Shown here one piece after another: positions 9,832-20,379 of a stretch of DNA of 64,000 nt. The notes under the pieces are model-generated. The model worked only from the letters and a program-made list of their open reading frames with translations. It was not told the DNA's origin and made no database searches. The DNA comes from Pirellulales bacterium (GTDB lineage: Bacteria > Planctomycetota > Planctomycetia > Pirellulales > PALSA-1355): NCBI GenBank assembly GCA_022844125.1, contig JALHMI010000022.1, forward strand, positions 1-64,000, read 5' to 3'. Position 1 is the stretch's first letter. Each line of letters begins with the position of its first letter. The position numbers were made by a program, and so were the translations under genes.

Positions 9832-12800
9832 ATGCAACGTTCGCCGGGTTTCCGCGGGCTGATTTTCGTGCTCCTGATCACCGCTCAGTTGCTTCCCGGG
9901 CGGGCACTGCTGGCTCAGGACGTCGCATCGCAGGGCGAGATCAAGACCAAAGCCGACGAGATCGAATACCTGGAGGCCAAGGCGAAGGCTCTGGCGACGA
10001 TCGAAGCCTTGCGAGCGAAAGACGTCACCGCCGCCATCAAGCTGGCCCATAAGATCTTCGAAGCCGACCGACAGGGATTCGGCCCGAATCACGAGCACGG
10101 AGTCACCACCTTGCAAGTCATGGCCGGACTCTACTGGTCGGCCAACGACAAGAAGAATGCAGCGGGCTGCCAGTCCACCATTCTGGCGATTCGCGAGAAC
10201 TTGTACGGGAAGGAAGACTGGCGCCGCAACGAAGCCCGCTGGATCGCCGAACAATGGAAACACCTGGCCACTTCCAAAGAGCTCGTGAGCGCTGACGAAC
10301 AGGCCATGGCCATCCTCCGCGAAGCAGCCAGCGCCTACGCAGCGCGCGACTATGCCAATTCGATTGCGTTGGCGCAAAAGTCGGCGGCCATACTCAAGGA
10401 GGTGTATGGCGACAACGTACCGCCCTACGGCACCGCGCTTGGTTACATTGCCGTCTGCCTGCTAGATCAGGGAAATCTGGCCGAGGCGCGGGCCTACTAC
10501 ACGCAGGCGGCTACCATTTGCCAAGGCTGGTATGGCTTCGTCAGCCCGCAGTATGCCGACATTCTCGTGAGTTTAGGGCAAGCTACGCAGAACGAGCAGC
10601 GTGAGCAGTATTACCGGCAGGCGATTGACATCTACGAACAAGTACAGGGCTACGACCGCTCGCTGCTGGTACGCGTGCTCCGGAACCTGGCCAGCCACTA
10701 TGCAGGTGCAGGCCGCTTCGCCCAAAGCGAAACACTTCTCGCCAGAGCGATGGACGTCCAGGAATCGCTCCAGGGCCGCGACAGCCAGATTTTCAAAGAT
10801 ATGCAGCTCACAATGGCGGGCGCCTACCGCTGCCTCAAGAAATATGCGGAAGCCGAGACCCTGCTCAACTCCCTGTTGGCCCACTACAACGCCAACCCAA
10901 AGCAGACGGTCGACGTGCGGATTGAAATCTATGACGAACGAAGCCGAATCTACGAGGATCAAGACAAGTTCGATCTGGCGGAGCAGGCAATTCGCCAGGC
11001 GTTGGATATCGAACGAAAGGCATTCGGCGAAACTCGCCTTAGTTTCGCGATGCTCCTCCGGCAATTAGGGGACATTCAGTATTTCGCCAAACAGACAGTG
11101 GCCGCTGAGGCCACCTTCGACAAGAGTCTGGCACTCGCGATCAAACTAGGCGGTCCGCAGTCCCAAGCGGCGCTCAATGCAGCCGACGCACTGAGCGTCG
11201 TGCTTCGCGTACAGGCCAAGCAGCTTAACGCAAAAGGAGATCATGCCGCGGCCCGCGGCAAGCTCCAATCCTTGGTCGACAAAGTACTTCCACTATTCGA
11301 CGAACAGAACATCGTCACCGTGATCACACGTGTGGCCCTCGCCCAACAGGATCAGATCGATCAACTGCCTGCGGACCTCGTGAAGGTGGTGCTCGAGGCC
11401 GAGCGGATCGAGCAGGAAGGCCGCGATGCGAAGACGGCAGGCGATTTCCCCAAGGCCGAGGAGCGCTTTCGCCAGGCCATTGAGTTGCGTGCGGCGCTGG
11501 CCGATAAACAGAACCCATACGTCACGGCGTCGGCCAACTATATGTTGGCCGAGGTACTCCAGGAGCAACAGAAGTGGGTGGACTCCGAGCAACCCTTGAT
11601 CGTCGCCCAGCAAGCGTTCAAGGAAGTCTTCAAGGACAAGAGCCCTGCCTCGGAATACCCGAACACGCACTACCTGCTGGGACAGGCCCTAGCGAAGCGA
11701 GGCGCCAACGTCGAGGCGATCGAACAGCTTCGCTTGTCGATGGAACTTTATCGCCGCATCTATGGCCCGCAAAACGGTTCCGTACTGAAGGTCACGGCCC
11801 AGATTGGTGACCTTCACTTGTCGCTGGGCGACTACAAGCGGGCATCAGCGGCGTTTGGCGAGTATGCCGAGGCGATCGCCCAGGTTTACGGAAAACAATC
11901 TGGCGCATTCGCAGAATCTTTGTCTTCGCTCGCCAGCGTTGAGTTGAAATCCGGAAACATTTCCAAGGCTCGCGAACTGTATCTCCAAGCCCTCGAAATT
12001 CGGAAGTCCTTGACGAACGATCAAGGCAGTTGGCTTAGATTCCTGAACGTTCGAATTGCCGACTGCGATGGTCGCCTGGGCGATGTCGAGGCGGCCATCG
12101 CACGTTGCGAAGCGGTTATCGAGGAGCTGCGCCAGCTAGAAAAGTCTGACGAACTGCAATGGCATTTACAGACGCTCGCCAACCTGGAAGCCAAACGCGG
12201 GCAGGACGAACGAGCGGAAGCGCTGGCGCTCGAAGCACTCACGCTGTGTGCAAAACTACATGGCGACCAGGATTTCAAGACCATCGAAGCCTCCAACACC
12301 TTGTGCACGCTATGGCTTGCACGTATTGCGAAGTTGCAGTCGGAGGAGAAGCTCGCGGATGCCGCCACGCTGCTGGAGCAACTGGTCGCTGAGCACGTCA
12401 AGCGTTATGGCGAGAACCATCCGATGAAGCGCCAGTACGAGCTCGAGCTGAATCTCGTCAAGCAGGTTCTGGTTTTCCCCGCCGAGAAACAGCAAACCTA
12501 CTTTGCCGCCGTTAACGATACCCTCAAAGCCAAGAAGCTATTGAAAGAGAATCAGGAGAAGGCCGCAGGCGACGCCGCACTTGCCGCCGCCGAATCCTAT
12601 CGCAAGTTGCTCGGCAATGAGTCGCCGAAACTCGCCGCGGCGTTATGTTTCGCGGCAAGTTGCCTGCCGCCGGGAGCCAAGGGCGAGGGGCTTTGTCGCG
12701 AAGCACTCAAGATTCGTCAAACTGCCTTTGGCGAGAAAGACTTCGAGACGGCATCTGTGCACGAACAGTTGGGAAGAAGCCTGCTCGCCCAGCATCACTA

Positions 12801-15381
12801 TGCCGATGCGATTGAGCATTTGAAACTATCCCTGGACTTCTACACGCTAAACGAGGCCGCCATCGGTAGCAAATCCCGCGCGGATGTCTTGGCCGCCCTC
12901 GGATTCTCTTATATCAAGATCGGTGAACTCACGGCCGCGCAGCAGGCGCTCGACGAAGCCGATCGACTACTCCCCTTGCAACCCTTGGCCCTGATAGCCC
13001 GTGGTTTGCTCGCCCTGGTACTCGGAGACCACGATGAGTATCTGCGGTTCTCCCAGCTAACCTACGATCGGTTGTTGCAGGGGGTAGATCGGGAGTCGAA
13101 CGAGGGCCTGACGGGGACGCTCAATCTGGCTGACGGCTACATTCTCACCGCGAACTTTGAGAAAGCGGAGCCATTGTTGCAGGAGTCTATGGAGATACTG
13201 AAGAAGCAAGGCCGTGAAAACGAAGCGAAATTTGCGAACTTCCTGGTGTCGTTGAGCAAAATCCAAGCCCATGCCAAGGAGCACGAACTGGCCCTGGCCA
13301 GCCTGAATCAGGCTCACGAAATCCTTGCCAAAACGAGCGGTAAGGAAAGTCACGACTACCAATATGCCTCGGTGCTGCTCGCTAGGCACTATCGAACAGC
13401 CGGCAAACTTGCCGAAGCGGAATCGCTACTACTACAAGCATACGAAGTAAACAAGAAGCTCGGTCTGGGAGCGTCCGGTGTCCAAATCTCAGGGTCGGCC
13501 GATTTGATGGGAGTTCTGATCGAGCAAGGCAAGTTTGTCGACGCTACTGTGCTCGCCGAGGAATCGCTGCTAAGCCATGAGCGCATGCTCTCGGCCGCAG
13601 CCAGTTTTCAGACCGAACGCCAACAAGCCGCGACGATCCGCGAAGCACGGTACTTGAATGGCTGGTACTTGGTAGCGACCGTTAACGAACCTAAGTTCAA
13701 CGACAAAGCCTACGACCACGTCCTCCGCCTGAAGGGCTCGATTTTCGCCCGCCAGCGGCGTCTGCGTGAGCTGGCCAAAAATCCCGCGGCCAAGGAACTG
13801 CTCGAACGCTGGGGTCGCCTCACGGGCACCCTGGCAACGCTTTCGCTGCGAGCTCCCTACCCCGAGGAGCGCACGGCCTGGAACCAGCGAATCGCTCTGC
13901 TGACGGCCGATAAGGACGATCTGGAAAAGCAACTGCTCGCACTGGCTAGCAAGGAATCATCGCGGATCGCTACCGCAGAGCAGATTCGCAAATCGCTGCC
14001 TGCCAAGACGGCCCTGGTCGATTTCTTCTACAACGACGCTTCCAAGGTCAATGCGGACGGCACGCAGGAAATAGCCTCCGACTTTCGCGTATTCATCAGC
14101 CGCCCCGATCAGGCGAGTGTCATCCGAATCGTTGGCACAGGCGCCGCCGAACTGAGCGCAGCCATTGACCGCTGGCGAGAGGCGATCGACTGGCGTGAAT
14201 CCGAGGCAGCGAAGCAGGCCAAGGAGGAGGACGACACGAACACTTTGCAGAAGCTCTTCGCCGAGTCTCAGACGACGCAGCGAGAAATGGCGGCCGTCAT
14301 CAAGAAGCTGATTTGGGAGCCGCTCGAGCCGCATCTCCAAGGCGTCGAGCTCGTCGTGGTCTCGCCGGATGGCCCGCTGGCGAAGTTTCCTTTGGCCGCT
14401 CTGCCAGGCAAACAGGAAAACTCGTACCTGATCGAGGACATCGCGCTCACCACGGTCGCGGTCCCGAGCATGCTACCAGAGCTCTTGGCAGGCGGGTCTG
14501 ATACGCAGGACAAAGAGACTTTGCTGGTGATGGGCGACGTCGCCTATGGTGGCGCCGCCGGGTTGGCCGATGTCCGCGGCGCGGTGGCTACGAACGCGAC
14601 CCGAGCCTGGCTCCCATTCAGTTTCTCGGTATTGAATGCGGTACGGGCCGAAATGGATGACATCCTGCGATTCTTCGGCGCTCGCTTCACCACGGGCAAG
14701 TCGATGGTGCTGGACGGGGAGGGAGCGACCGAGAACGCTTTTCGCCGTGAAGCCCCGCAGCACCGTTGGGTGCACCTGTCGACGCACGGTTTCTACGCTC
14801 CTGATATTCTCAATGAAGCCCAGAGCGCCGCGGCGAAAGCAGCGGTAACCGAATCAGCACTCGTCGACAGCGCCGCAAATGCTCCTGGAATCGTACACGA
14901 GGGTCTCAAGTCGGGCTTAGCTCTAGCCGGCGCTAACGAGATCAACGCCAGCGGCGAAGACGATGGCATCCTCTCCGCGATGGAAGTCTCCTCGATGGAT
15001 CTGACGGGCGTCCAAATGGCCGTGCTTTCAGCCTGCGAAACCGGCCTGGGCAACTCGGTGAGCGGTGAAGGCGTCGCTGGCCTGCAGCGTGCGTTTCAAA
15101 TCGCCGGTGCTCGCAGCACGGTAACCAGCCTCTGGCCGGTGGGGGACGTCTCGTCGCGATTGCTGATCGCGCGGTTCTATCGCAATCTGTGGACGGGCAA
15201 GATGAGCAAGGCCGCTGCGATGCGCGAGGCTCAGCAGTGGATGATCGCTGCAGCCTACAAGGACGATGGTCAAGAGAAGATCGATACTGAAAACCTGACG
15301 ATTGACTCGGAAGTGCTTCCTCAGACCTTCCGCTTGCCTGAGCACTGGGCACCGTTCGTGCTCAGCGGTGATTGGCGGTAG
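9832..15381 (+). CDS. Secreted TPR-repeat protein with C-terminal CHAT peptidase domain
   Basis: The 1849-aa product begins with a signal peptide (GLIFVLLITAQLLPG, then ALLAQD). Residues about 60-1250 are dominated by tetratricopeptide and Kinesin-light-chain-like repeats, for example AEARAYYTQAATICQGWYG. The last 320 residues form a CHAT domain of the caspase/separase clan: HLSTHGFYAPD carries the likely catalytic His (about 1651) and VLSACETGLG the Cys (about 1733), followed by AFQIAGARSTVTSLWPVGD. The repeats probably bind a partner and gate the protease. With a signal peptide, it would act in the periplasm. Neighbours do not reveal a substrate or a Gasdermin-like effector. Confidence 0.9.
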   Translation: MQRSPGFRGLIFVLLITAQLLPGRALLAQDVASQGEIKTKADEIEYLEAKAKALATIEALRAKDVTAAIKLAHKIFEADRQGFGPNHEHGVTTLQVMAGLYWSANDKKNAAGCQSTILAIRENLYGKEDWRRNEARWIAEQWKHLATSKELVSADEQAMAILREAASAYAARDYANSIALAQKSAAILKEVYGDNVPPYGTALGYIAVCLLDQGNLAEARAYYTQAATICQGWYGFVSPQYADILVSLGQATQNEQREQYYRQAIDIYEQVQGYDRSLLVRVLRNLASHYAGAGRFAQSETLLARAMDVQESLQGRDSQIFKDMQLTMAGAYRCLKKYAEAETLLNSLLAHYNANPKQTVDVRIEIYDERSRIYEDQDKFDLAEQAIRQALDIERKAFGETRLSFAMLLRQLGDIQYFAKQTVAAEATFDKSLALAIKLGGPQSQAALNAADALSVVLRVQAKQLNAKGDHAAARGKLQSLVDKVLPLFDEQNIVTVITRVALAQQDQIDQLPADLVKVVLEAERIEQEGRDAKTAGDFPKAEERFRQAIELRAALADKQNPYVTASANYMLAEVLQEQQKWVDSEQPLIVAQQAFKEVFKDKSPASEYPNTHYLLGQALAKRGANVEAIEQLRLSMELYRRIYGPQNGSVLKVTAQIGDLHLSLGDYKRASAAFGEYAEAIAQVYGKQSGAFAESLSSLASVELKSGNISKARELYLQALEIRKSLTNDQGSWLRFLNVRIADCDGRLGDVEAAIARCEAVIEELRQLEKSDELQWHLQTLANLEAKRGQDERAEALALEALTLCAKLHGDQDFKTIEASNTLCTLWLARIAKLQSEEKLADAATLLEQLVAEHVKRYGENHPMKRQYELELNLVKQVLVFPAEKQQTYFAAVNDTLKAKKLLKENQEKAAGDAALAAAESYRKLLGNESPKLAAALCFAASCLPPGAKGEGLCREALKIRQTAFGEKDFETASVHEQLGRSLLAQHHYADAIEHLKLSLDFYTLNEAAIGSKSRADVLAALGFSYIKIGELTAAQQALDEADRLLPLQPLALIARGLLALVLGDHDEYLRFSQLTYDRLLQGVDRESNEGLTGTLNLADGYILTANFEKAEPLLQESMEILKKQGRENEAKFANFLVSLSKIQAHAKEHELALASLNQAHEILAKTSGKESHDYQYASVLLARHYRTAGKLAEAESLLLQAYEVNKKLGLGASGVQISGSADLMGVLIEQGKFVDATVLAEESLLSHERMLSAAASFQTERQQAATIREARYLNGWYLVATVNEPKFNDKAYDHVLRLKGSIFARQRRLRELAKNPAAKELLERWGRLTGTLATLSLRAPYPEERTAWNQRIALLTADKDDLEKQLLALASKESSRIATAEQIRKSLPAKTALVDFFYNDASKVNADGTQEIASDFRVFISRPDQASVIRIVGTGAAELSAAIDRWREAIDWRESEAAKQAKEEDDTNTLQKLFAESQTTQREMAAVIKKLIWEPLEPHLQGVELVVVSPDGPLAKFPLAALPGKQENSYLIEDIALTTVAVPSMLPELLAGGSDTQDKETLLVMGDVAYGGAAGLADVRGAVATNATRAWLPFSFSVLNAVRAEMDDILRFFGARFTTGKSMVLDGEGATENAFRREAPQHRWVHLSTHGFYAPDILNEAQSAAAKAAVTESALVDSAANAPGIVHEGLKSGLALAGANEINASGEDDGILSAMEVSSMDLTGVQMAVLSACETGLGNSVSGEGVAGLQRAFQIAGARSTVTSLWPVGDVSSRLLIARFYRNLWTGKMSKAAAMREAQQWMIAAAYKDDGQEKIDTENLTIDSEVLPQTFRLPEHWAPFVLSGDWR

Positions 15382-15434
15382 CAGTGTCACCCCTAGCGGC
15401 AGCAGCCGCCGGTGTGCCGGCAGTTATCGCTCGC

Positions 15435-16307
15435 TCAGGATTCAAACGGTTCCATGTGCACCAGCACGTCGCGCACAGCCGGAACTGCGGCGCGAATCGC
15501 ACCTTTGACCTTGCCGCTCAGGATGTGCGCGTCGTGCAAGGATAGCGCCGGCTCGGCCTGCACGTGCAAGTCAACCATCAGCTCCGCGCCAAAGCGGCGG
15601 ACGCGCAGTTTCTCGGTCGCCAGCACGCCCTCGACCGTACGCGCCGCTTGCTCGATCTGCTCCAGTATCGGGGCTGCCGGCATTCGATCCATCAGGTCGT
15701 TCACCGCCACGCGAAGAAACCTGCCGCCGTTGATCGCGATGATCGCAGCGGCCACGATGGCGGCCCAATCGTCGGCGGCCGCCCACCGCTCGCCGCCCCA
15801 AATGGCCAGGGCAATGCCGATGAACGCCGCGGCCGAGGTGATCGCGTCGCTGCGGTGGTGCCAGGCGTCGGCCATCACCACGTTGCTGTCGACCTGATGC
15901 CCTACGGCGAGTACCTTGCGAAACAACACCTCTTTGACGATCACCACGCCGGCCAGCACATAAAGCGTGAACATGGCCGGCACATGGTGCGGGGTCATGA
16001 TCTCGCGCACTGCGGCGATCGCGATGCCGATCGCCGCGCCCAACAGCATCAGCGAAACCGCAGCCGTGGCCAGCGCCTCGGCCTTGCCGTGACCATAGGG
16101 ATGCGAGTCGTCCGGCGGTTGGGCCGACACGTGCAGCCCGCCCCACACGATCAGCGAGGCGAAAATATCGGTCGACGATTCGACTGCGTCGGCGACCAGG
16201 GCGTATGAATGCCCCACGATGCCAGCGACGAGCTTGATCACCACCAGCGCAGCATTGATCAACAGTCCCGCCTGCGCCGCTCGAATGCCTGTGGTGAGTC
16301 TCCGCAC
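15435..16307 (-). CDS. Cation diffusion facilitator family transporter
   Basis: This 290-aa protein has six hydrophobic segments and a short C-terminal domain, the standard CDF layout. The metal-site residues are visible: DAVESSTD in helix 2 and AWHHRSDA (HxxxD) in helix 5, plus the HPYGHGKAE loop between helices 2 and 3. It should exchange protons for Zn, Fe, Co or Mn; the specificity cannot be read from the sequence. The C-terminal metal-binding fold contains VRRFGAELMVDLHVQ. It is convergent with the TPR-CHAT gene. Confidence 0.9.
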   Translation of the reverse strand: MRRLTTGIRAAQAGLLINAALVVIKLVAGIVGHSYALVADAVESSTDIFASLIVWGGLHVSAQPPDDSHPYGHGKAEALATAAVSLMLLGAAIGIAIAAVREIMTPHHVPAMFTLYVLAGVVIVKEVLFRKVLAVGHQVDSNVVMADAWHHRSDAITSAAAFIGIALAIWGGERWAAADDWAAIVAAAIIAINGGRFLRVAVNDLMDRMPAAPILEQIEQAARTVEGVLATEKLRVRRFGAELMVDLHVQAEPALSLHDAHILSGKVKGAIRAAVPAVRDVLVHMEPFES

Positions 16308-16623
16308 GCCACTAGTTTAGCAGCCAGTGGCGCGGCTGGAGCAACCCCGTTCCAGACCGATGACCGACTTCCGAGCACGGCTGGCGCAATCATTACGACC
16401 GCCACCGCTTCCGGTCTAACTTCGCTTAGTCCGCTTCAGCCTTGCGCTACTGGCGGCCGATGTAAACCTTGCCGCTCATGGAGGAGTCTGAGGATTGGGC
16501 AAACCGTCCGCACCACTGCCAGGTGCGCCGTCGGTCACCGTCCCACGTTTCCTCCAGCCACTGGCGGCGCGCAATCGTCAAGGACGCGACGAGCAAACCA
16601 ACTCGGCATCCTTGACGTGACAC
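16308..16623. other. Divergent intergenic region
   Basis: These 316 bp separate the CDF gene from the GAF/PP2C gene. It should contain both promoters; I saw no gene, repeat or hairpin worth naming. Confidence 0.35.
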
Positions 16624-18198
16624 GTGAATAAACAAATCCCCAATTACCTGCGGCTGGTGACCGATACTAGCTTGCAGCCACGCGGGCAGCGCGACGAAGA
16701 TCAGGCCGTGCTCGACCGAGCATGCCAGGCGTTCGTCGAAGCCACCGGCTGGCAACTGGACTTTGCTCGCGGAGCATCCACCGAAGCACCAACGAACCTG
16801 ATGTGGTCTGCCCCGGTTGATCCGGGCGTTGGAGTCTCTCCCGGACACATCAGGCTCTTTACGAGTGCTCTCGACTCGGTGACGATTCCGCTCGAGCAGG
16901 CGTCGCTGCTGGCCCAGTCGATTGGCGATTTGTGGGGCGAACTGCTCGCCACGCGGCAAGCCGTCTGGGAGCGCGAGGCCGATCTGGCCACGGGCGTTCC
17001 GCTTGTTCTGCGCACGGACGACCCGCGCTCCCCCAGCCTGGCGCAGCGTCTGGAGTCCGTCCTTAAAGGGGGCGCCGAAGCGATTGGCTGTCAGGCCGCG
17101 GCGCTCTATTTGCTCGACGAAGCGACGAGCGAGCTCAAGCTGCGTTCGAGCTTTGGTCTTCCGCGCCGCCGGCTGCTCGATCCGGCCCGTCCGCTGCGCC
17201 CGGCGCTGGCCGATCTCGAGGCGCTGTTGGGCCACGCCGTCGTCATGAATGAACCGGCGCTATTCGATTACTGGAAAGTGCCCGAGCAAGGCTTTCGCTC
17301 GGCAGTCTGCGTGCCCGTCTCCAGCCCTTCGATGCCGCTCGGCACGCTCTGGATTTACAGCGACCGGGTGCGCGACTTCAGCGATGCCGAGACGAACATC
17401 GTGGAGGTGGTCGCCGGCCGCCTGGCTTCGGAACTGGAACGCGAAACGCTCGTGGAACAGGCCGTATCCACGCGCGATCGTTCGCGGCGAAAGCAGCGCG
17501 AAGTGTGCGAACAGACCTGTCCGCTCCCGTCGGTTGCCCCTGAGATCGAAGGTTGGGAAATCGCCGTCCAGGCCGTGGGTGGCGATGTTCCGGCCAGCGC
17601 TTTCTATGACTGGTTGAACGCGGACGACGGCAGCCTTTCGATTGTCGCCGGTGCTGTCCAAGCGCAGGGCGTCACCGGCGCCCTGGCCGCGAACCTGCTA
17701 CGCGGGGCAATGCGCGGCATCTGTACCAAGCGTCAAGCGGCCGGAGACCTGGCCGGAAAACTGAACGACGTCCTCTGGTCGTGCAGCTCGGGTGATACGC
17801 AAGCGGGGCTTCTCTGTGCCGTGGTCTCGCCGAGGGCTGGCGTGCTGGAGCTTTGCTCCGTGGGGCCGATGCGCGTGCTCGCGCTAACCAGCGAGAACGC
17901 CCGCGTACTGGAAGGACCCTCGCCGCCGCTGGGCCAGCAGGGCGACCCGAAGCTCGCCTCGCACCACGCGCCGCTGCTCGCTGCCGACATTGTGCTGGCC
18001 TATGCCACGGCGATCGTCGATCCGACGGGAGACGAGTCGCTGTTGGCGGCCTTCGACCAGCGGCTGGCGTTGTCGCTGGAGCCACAGCGAAATCGACCGC
18101 TTGCCGACCTGGCCGAGGTTGCGGGGAACCTGATGTCGGAAGCCCGCTGCGGCGAAGCGGAAGGGGTCGTGGTACTGTTGCGTCGCCGGCGCGTGTAG
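16624..18198 (+). CDS. GAF domain protein with degenerate PP2C/SpoIIE-type phosphatase domain
   Basis: The 524-aa protein has a central GAF domain (about residues 135-280; AIGCQAAALYLLDEATSELKL and a C-terminal FRSAVCVPV...LGTLWIYSD). A SpoIIE-like region follows from about residue 305. SpoIIE phosphatases bind two metals through GGDFYDW and DVxGHG motifs. Here the first reads GGDVPASAFYDWL and the second AGAVQAQG, so key acidic and histidine residues are altered. Catalysis is therefore doubtful. It starts at GTG 16624 and is followed closely by the tRNA. Confidence 0.7.
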   Translation: MNKQIPNYLRLVTDTSLQPRGQRDEDQAVLDRACQAFVEATGWQLDFARGASTEAPTNLMWSAPVDPGVGVSPGHIRLFTSALDSVTIPLEQASLLAQSIGDLWGELLATRQAVWEREADLATGVPLVLRTDDPRSPSLAQRLESVLKGGAEAIGCQAAALYLLDEATSELKLRSSFGLPRRRLLDPARPLRPALADLEALLGHAVVMNEPALFDYWKVPEQGFRSAVCVPVSSPSMPLGTLWIYSDRVRDFSDAETNIVEVVAGRLASELERETLVEQAVSTRDRSRRKQREVCEQTCPLPSVAPEIEGWEIAVQAVGGDVPASAFYDWLNADDGSLSIVAGAVQAQGVTGALAANLLRGAMRGICTKRQAAGDLAGKLNDVLWSCSSGDTQAGLLCAVVSPRAGVLELCSVGPMRVLALTSENARVLEGPSPPLGQQGDPKLASHHAPLLAADIVLAYATAIVDPTGDESLLAAFDQRLALSLEPQRNRPLADLAEVAGNLMSEARCGEAEGVVVLLRRRRV

Positions 18199-18354
18199 CG
18201 GTCGCGCAAGCATTTCTCATCCGCTGCCGGAGGATATTTGTGAAGAAATCGGCCGTTCTGCACCCGCCTGTGCGGCAGCGGTAATTTCGCCTCTCAGCAC
18301 GCCTTGACGCCCGACCCAAATGCCGTAGACTTCGAGGATAGCCGATTTATCGAC

Positions 18355-18438
<84 letters not shown>

Positions 18439-18452
18439 CTTGCTTTGTCACA

Positions 18453-18486
18453 AGGGTTTGCGAAGTATTTCGCGAACCCTTTTTTG
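18453..18486 (+). terminator. Intrinsic terminator after tRNA-Leu
   Basis: AGGGTTTGCGAA pairs with TTCGCGAACCCT over 12 positions (one G-U), with a 4-nt loop and a T6 tail. It should end the tRNA transcript and insulate the integrase. Confidence 0.8.
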
Positions 18487-18549
18487 TTTGGTGCCCGAGC
18501 GATAGGGGACAGAAAGGGGACATGCGTAGCGGTTGAATGGAGGTAGTGT

Positions 18550-19755
18550 ATGGCCTCGCTTGAGACCCGCCAGTTCCCGAACCGAACCAGCTATCGGCTC
18601 GTCTTTAGGCTACATGGACGCAAGTTCGGACAGACGCTCGACGCCGTCACGGAAGCAGACGCGAAGCTGGTGCTCGCCTCGGCCGAGAAGACGCTCGCCC
18701 TGATCGCTGAGGGACGCGTCACGATCCCGCCCGGTGCCGACATCGCCCTGTTCGTCGCGACGGACGGCAGGATCACGCAGAAGCCCACGCAGGGCAATAT
18801 CCTGCCGCTCGGCGAACTCTTCGACGAGTACGTGAACGGGAACCCCGACGGGCATCTTGAAGATTCAACGCTGCTCACCATGCGGATTCACCTGAAGCAT
18901 GCCGCCCGCGTTCTGGGGAAAAACACCCCGCTCGGATCGCTGACCTTCGACGACCTTCAGAACTACATCAATCGCCGCACGAAAGATAAGAATCGGCAGG
19001 GGAACAAGATCAGCCCCGTCACCGTTCGGAAGGAAATCAACACGATCAGCGGAATGTGGAGCTGGGCCGCGAGCCACGGAAAAGTGAAGGACGGATTCCC
19101 CGGAAAGAAACTGAAGTACCCCCCGACGACGGAAGCACCACGCTTTCAGACGTGGCACGAGATTGATCGCCAAGTGAAGAACGGTGCCGATGAATCGCTT
19201 TGGGATTCTCTCTTCCTCAGCCCCGACGAGGTTGAGAAGCTTTTGAAGCACGTTGAGAAGCACGGAGTGAAGCCGTACGTTCATCCGATGCTGCTGACGG
19301 CCGCCCACACCGGAGCCAGGCGAAGCGAGCTGATCCGGAGCCAAGCCGAGGACATCGACTTCAAAACGATGATCATTGCGATCCGCGAGCGGAAGCGTGA
19401 ACGGGGACACCACGGCACGCGATCGGTCCCCATGTCGGCCACGCTCGCGAAGTCCCTCAAGAAGTGGCTTGGAACCCGCACCAGCGGCCCCACGTTCCAA
19501 TGTAAAGACGGCCTGCCGCTGACACGAGATGAGGCTCATACGCATCTGCAAATGACCTTGGCTGATTCGAAATGGAAAGTGATGAAGGGCTTTCATACGC
19601 TTCGCCATTCACTGGCATCGAACCTCGCGATGAAGGGAATTGATCAACGCGTCATTGACGAGATCATCGGACATTCCACGGAAGCCGTCGCCCGAAGGTA
19701 CCGGCACTTCGCCCCAAACTTCAAACGGAACGCCGTGCAATTAGTCTTCGGGTAG
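18550..19755 (+). CDS. int: Tyrosine recombinase / integrase next to tRNA-Leu
   Basis: This 401-aa protein has an N-terminal arm-type region, a SAM-like core-binding domain (ADLFDEY-like stretch [10 protein letters not shown] onward) and a C-terminal catalytic domain. Catalytic residues are the first Arg in [18 protein letters not shown] (HxxR), GHSTE and the nucleophile Tyr in ARRYRHF. A strong GGAGG ribosome site precedes ATG 18550. Its position beside the tRNA and the excisionase-like gene converging on its 3' end make it the likely integrase of the island. Confidence 0.93.
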   Translation: MASLETRQFPNRTSYRLVFRLHGRKFGQTLDAVTEADAKLVLASAEKTLALIAEGRVTIPPGADIALFVATDGRITQKPTQGNILPLGELFDEYVNGNPDGHLEDSTLLTMRIHLKHAARVLGKNTPLGSLTFDDLQNYINRRTKDKNRQGNKISPVTVRKEINTISGMWSWAASHGKVKDGFPGKKLKYPPTTEAPRFQTWHEIDRQVKNGADESLWDSLFLSPDEVEKLLKHVEKHGVKPYVHPMLLTAAHTGARRSELIRSQAEDIDFKTMIIAIRERKRERGHHGTRSVPMSATLAKSLKKWLGTRTSGPTFQCKDGLPLTRDEAHTHLQMTLADSKWKVMKGFHTLRHSLASNLAMKGIDQRVIDEIIGHSTEAVARRYRHFAPNFKRNAVQLVFG

Positions 19756-20007
19756 CAAACCTTCATTTTGCAGTCGCTTCAGTTCTGCGGCGGAGATCAT
19801 CCACTCCTTCGTATTACCGCGCCCGCAATTGCGTTTGCTGGCTTTGATGCGGCCGTACCGACACCATTCCCGCACGGTATACGCCGCGCGTTTGATGATC
19901 TTCGCCACCTCGGCCGGCGTGTACCATTCCTTTTCCTCCGGCCTGTTCAATGCTCTTTGGATCAGCTCCTCCATGCGATCCAATCGTTGAAGAATTTGAT
20001 CAATCAC
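19741..20007 (-). CDS. Excisionase-like helix-turn-helix protein
   Basis: This 88-aa protein carries a MerR/HTH_17-type motif, [22 protein letters not shown], followed by [18 protein letters not shown]. The N terminus is a short amphipathic helix ([17 protein letters not shown]). Such proteins beside an integrase usually act as recombination directionality factors or repressors. Its 3' end overlaps the integrase 3' end by 15 bp in convergent orientation, which could allow antisense control. Confidence 0.75.
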   Translation of the reverse strand: MIDQILQRLDRMEELIQRALNRPEEKEWYTPAEVAKIIKRAAYTVREWCRYGRIKASKRNCGRGNTKEWMISAAELKRLQNEGLLPED

Positions 20008-20119
20008 AAGTCACCTTTTCAAAATGGGCGTTCTGCCTAAGTGTCCTCTGCGCCTCCTAGCCAACGCTATTTCTCCGTAGGTACTGAAGCTGATTTTTCG
20101 CGGCGGGAAGACGGCGCCC

Positions 20120-20338
20120 CTACCGCTGTTTCAAAGCGAACTGTTCAAGGATCTCCTTTGCAGCTCCCTTGCTGACATTCTCAACCATTGATTGCCACAC
20201 TTCGCCGTCTTCGTAGTTCTCAACGCGATCCCTGAGCATCGTTCCATTCTCAAGCTCTATTCCGTCAAGAATACAGCCCTCAATAATGGCGGGTACCATC
20301 GCTTCCGGCTTCACGATGAACTTTGGCTTCGTCACCAT
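20120..20338 (-). CDS. Hypothetical protein, 72 aa
   Basis: The small acidic protein (MVTKPKFIVKPEAMVP...) has no recognised domain. A GGAG ribosome site lies 8 bp before ATG 20338. It leads the short group of minus-strand genes next to the excisionase-like gene. Confidence 0.5.
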   Translation of the reverse strand: MVTKPKFIVKPEAMVPAIIEGCILDGIELENGTMLRDRVENYEDGEVWQSMVENVSKGAAKEILEQFALKQR

Positions 20339-20379
20339 TTCATTTCTCCTGGTTTAGGTTCCCAAATCTCGCCCGACCG

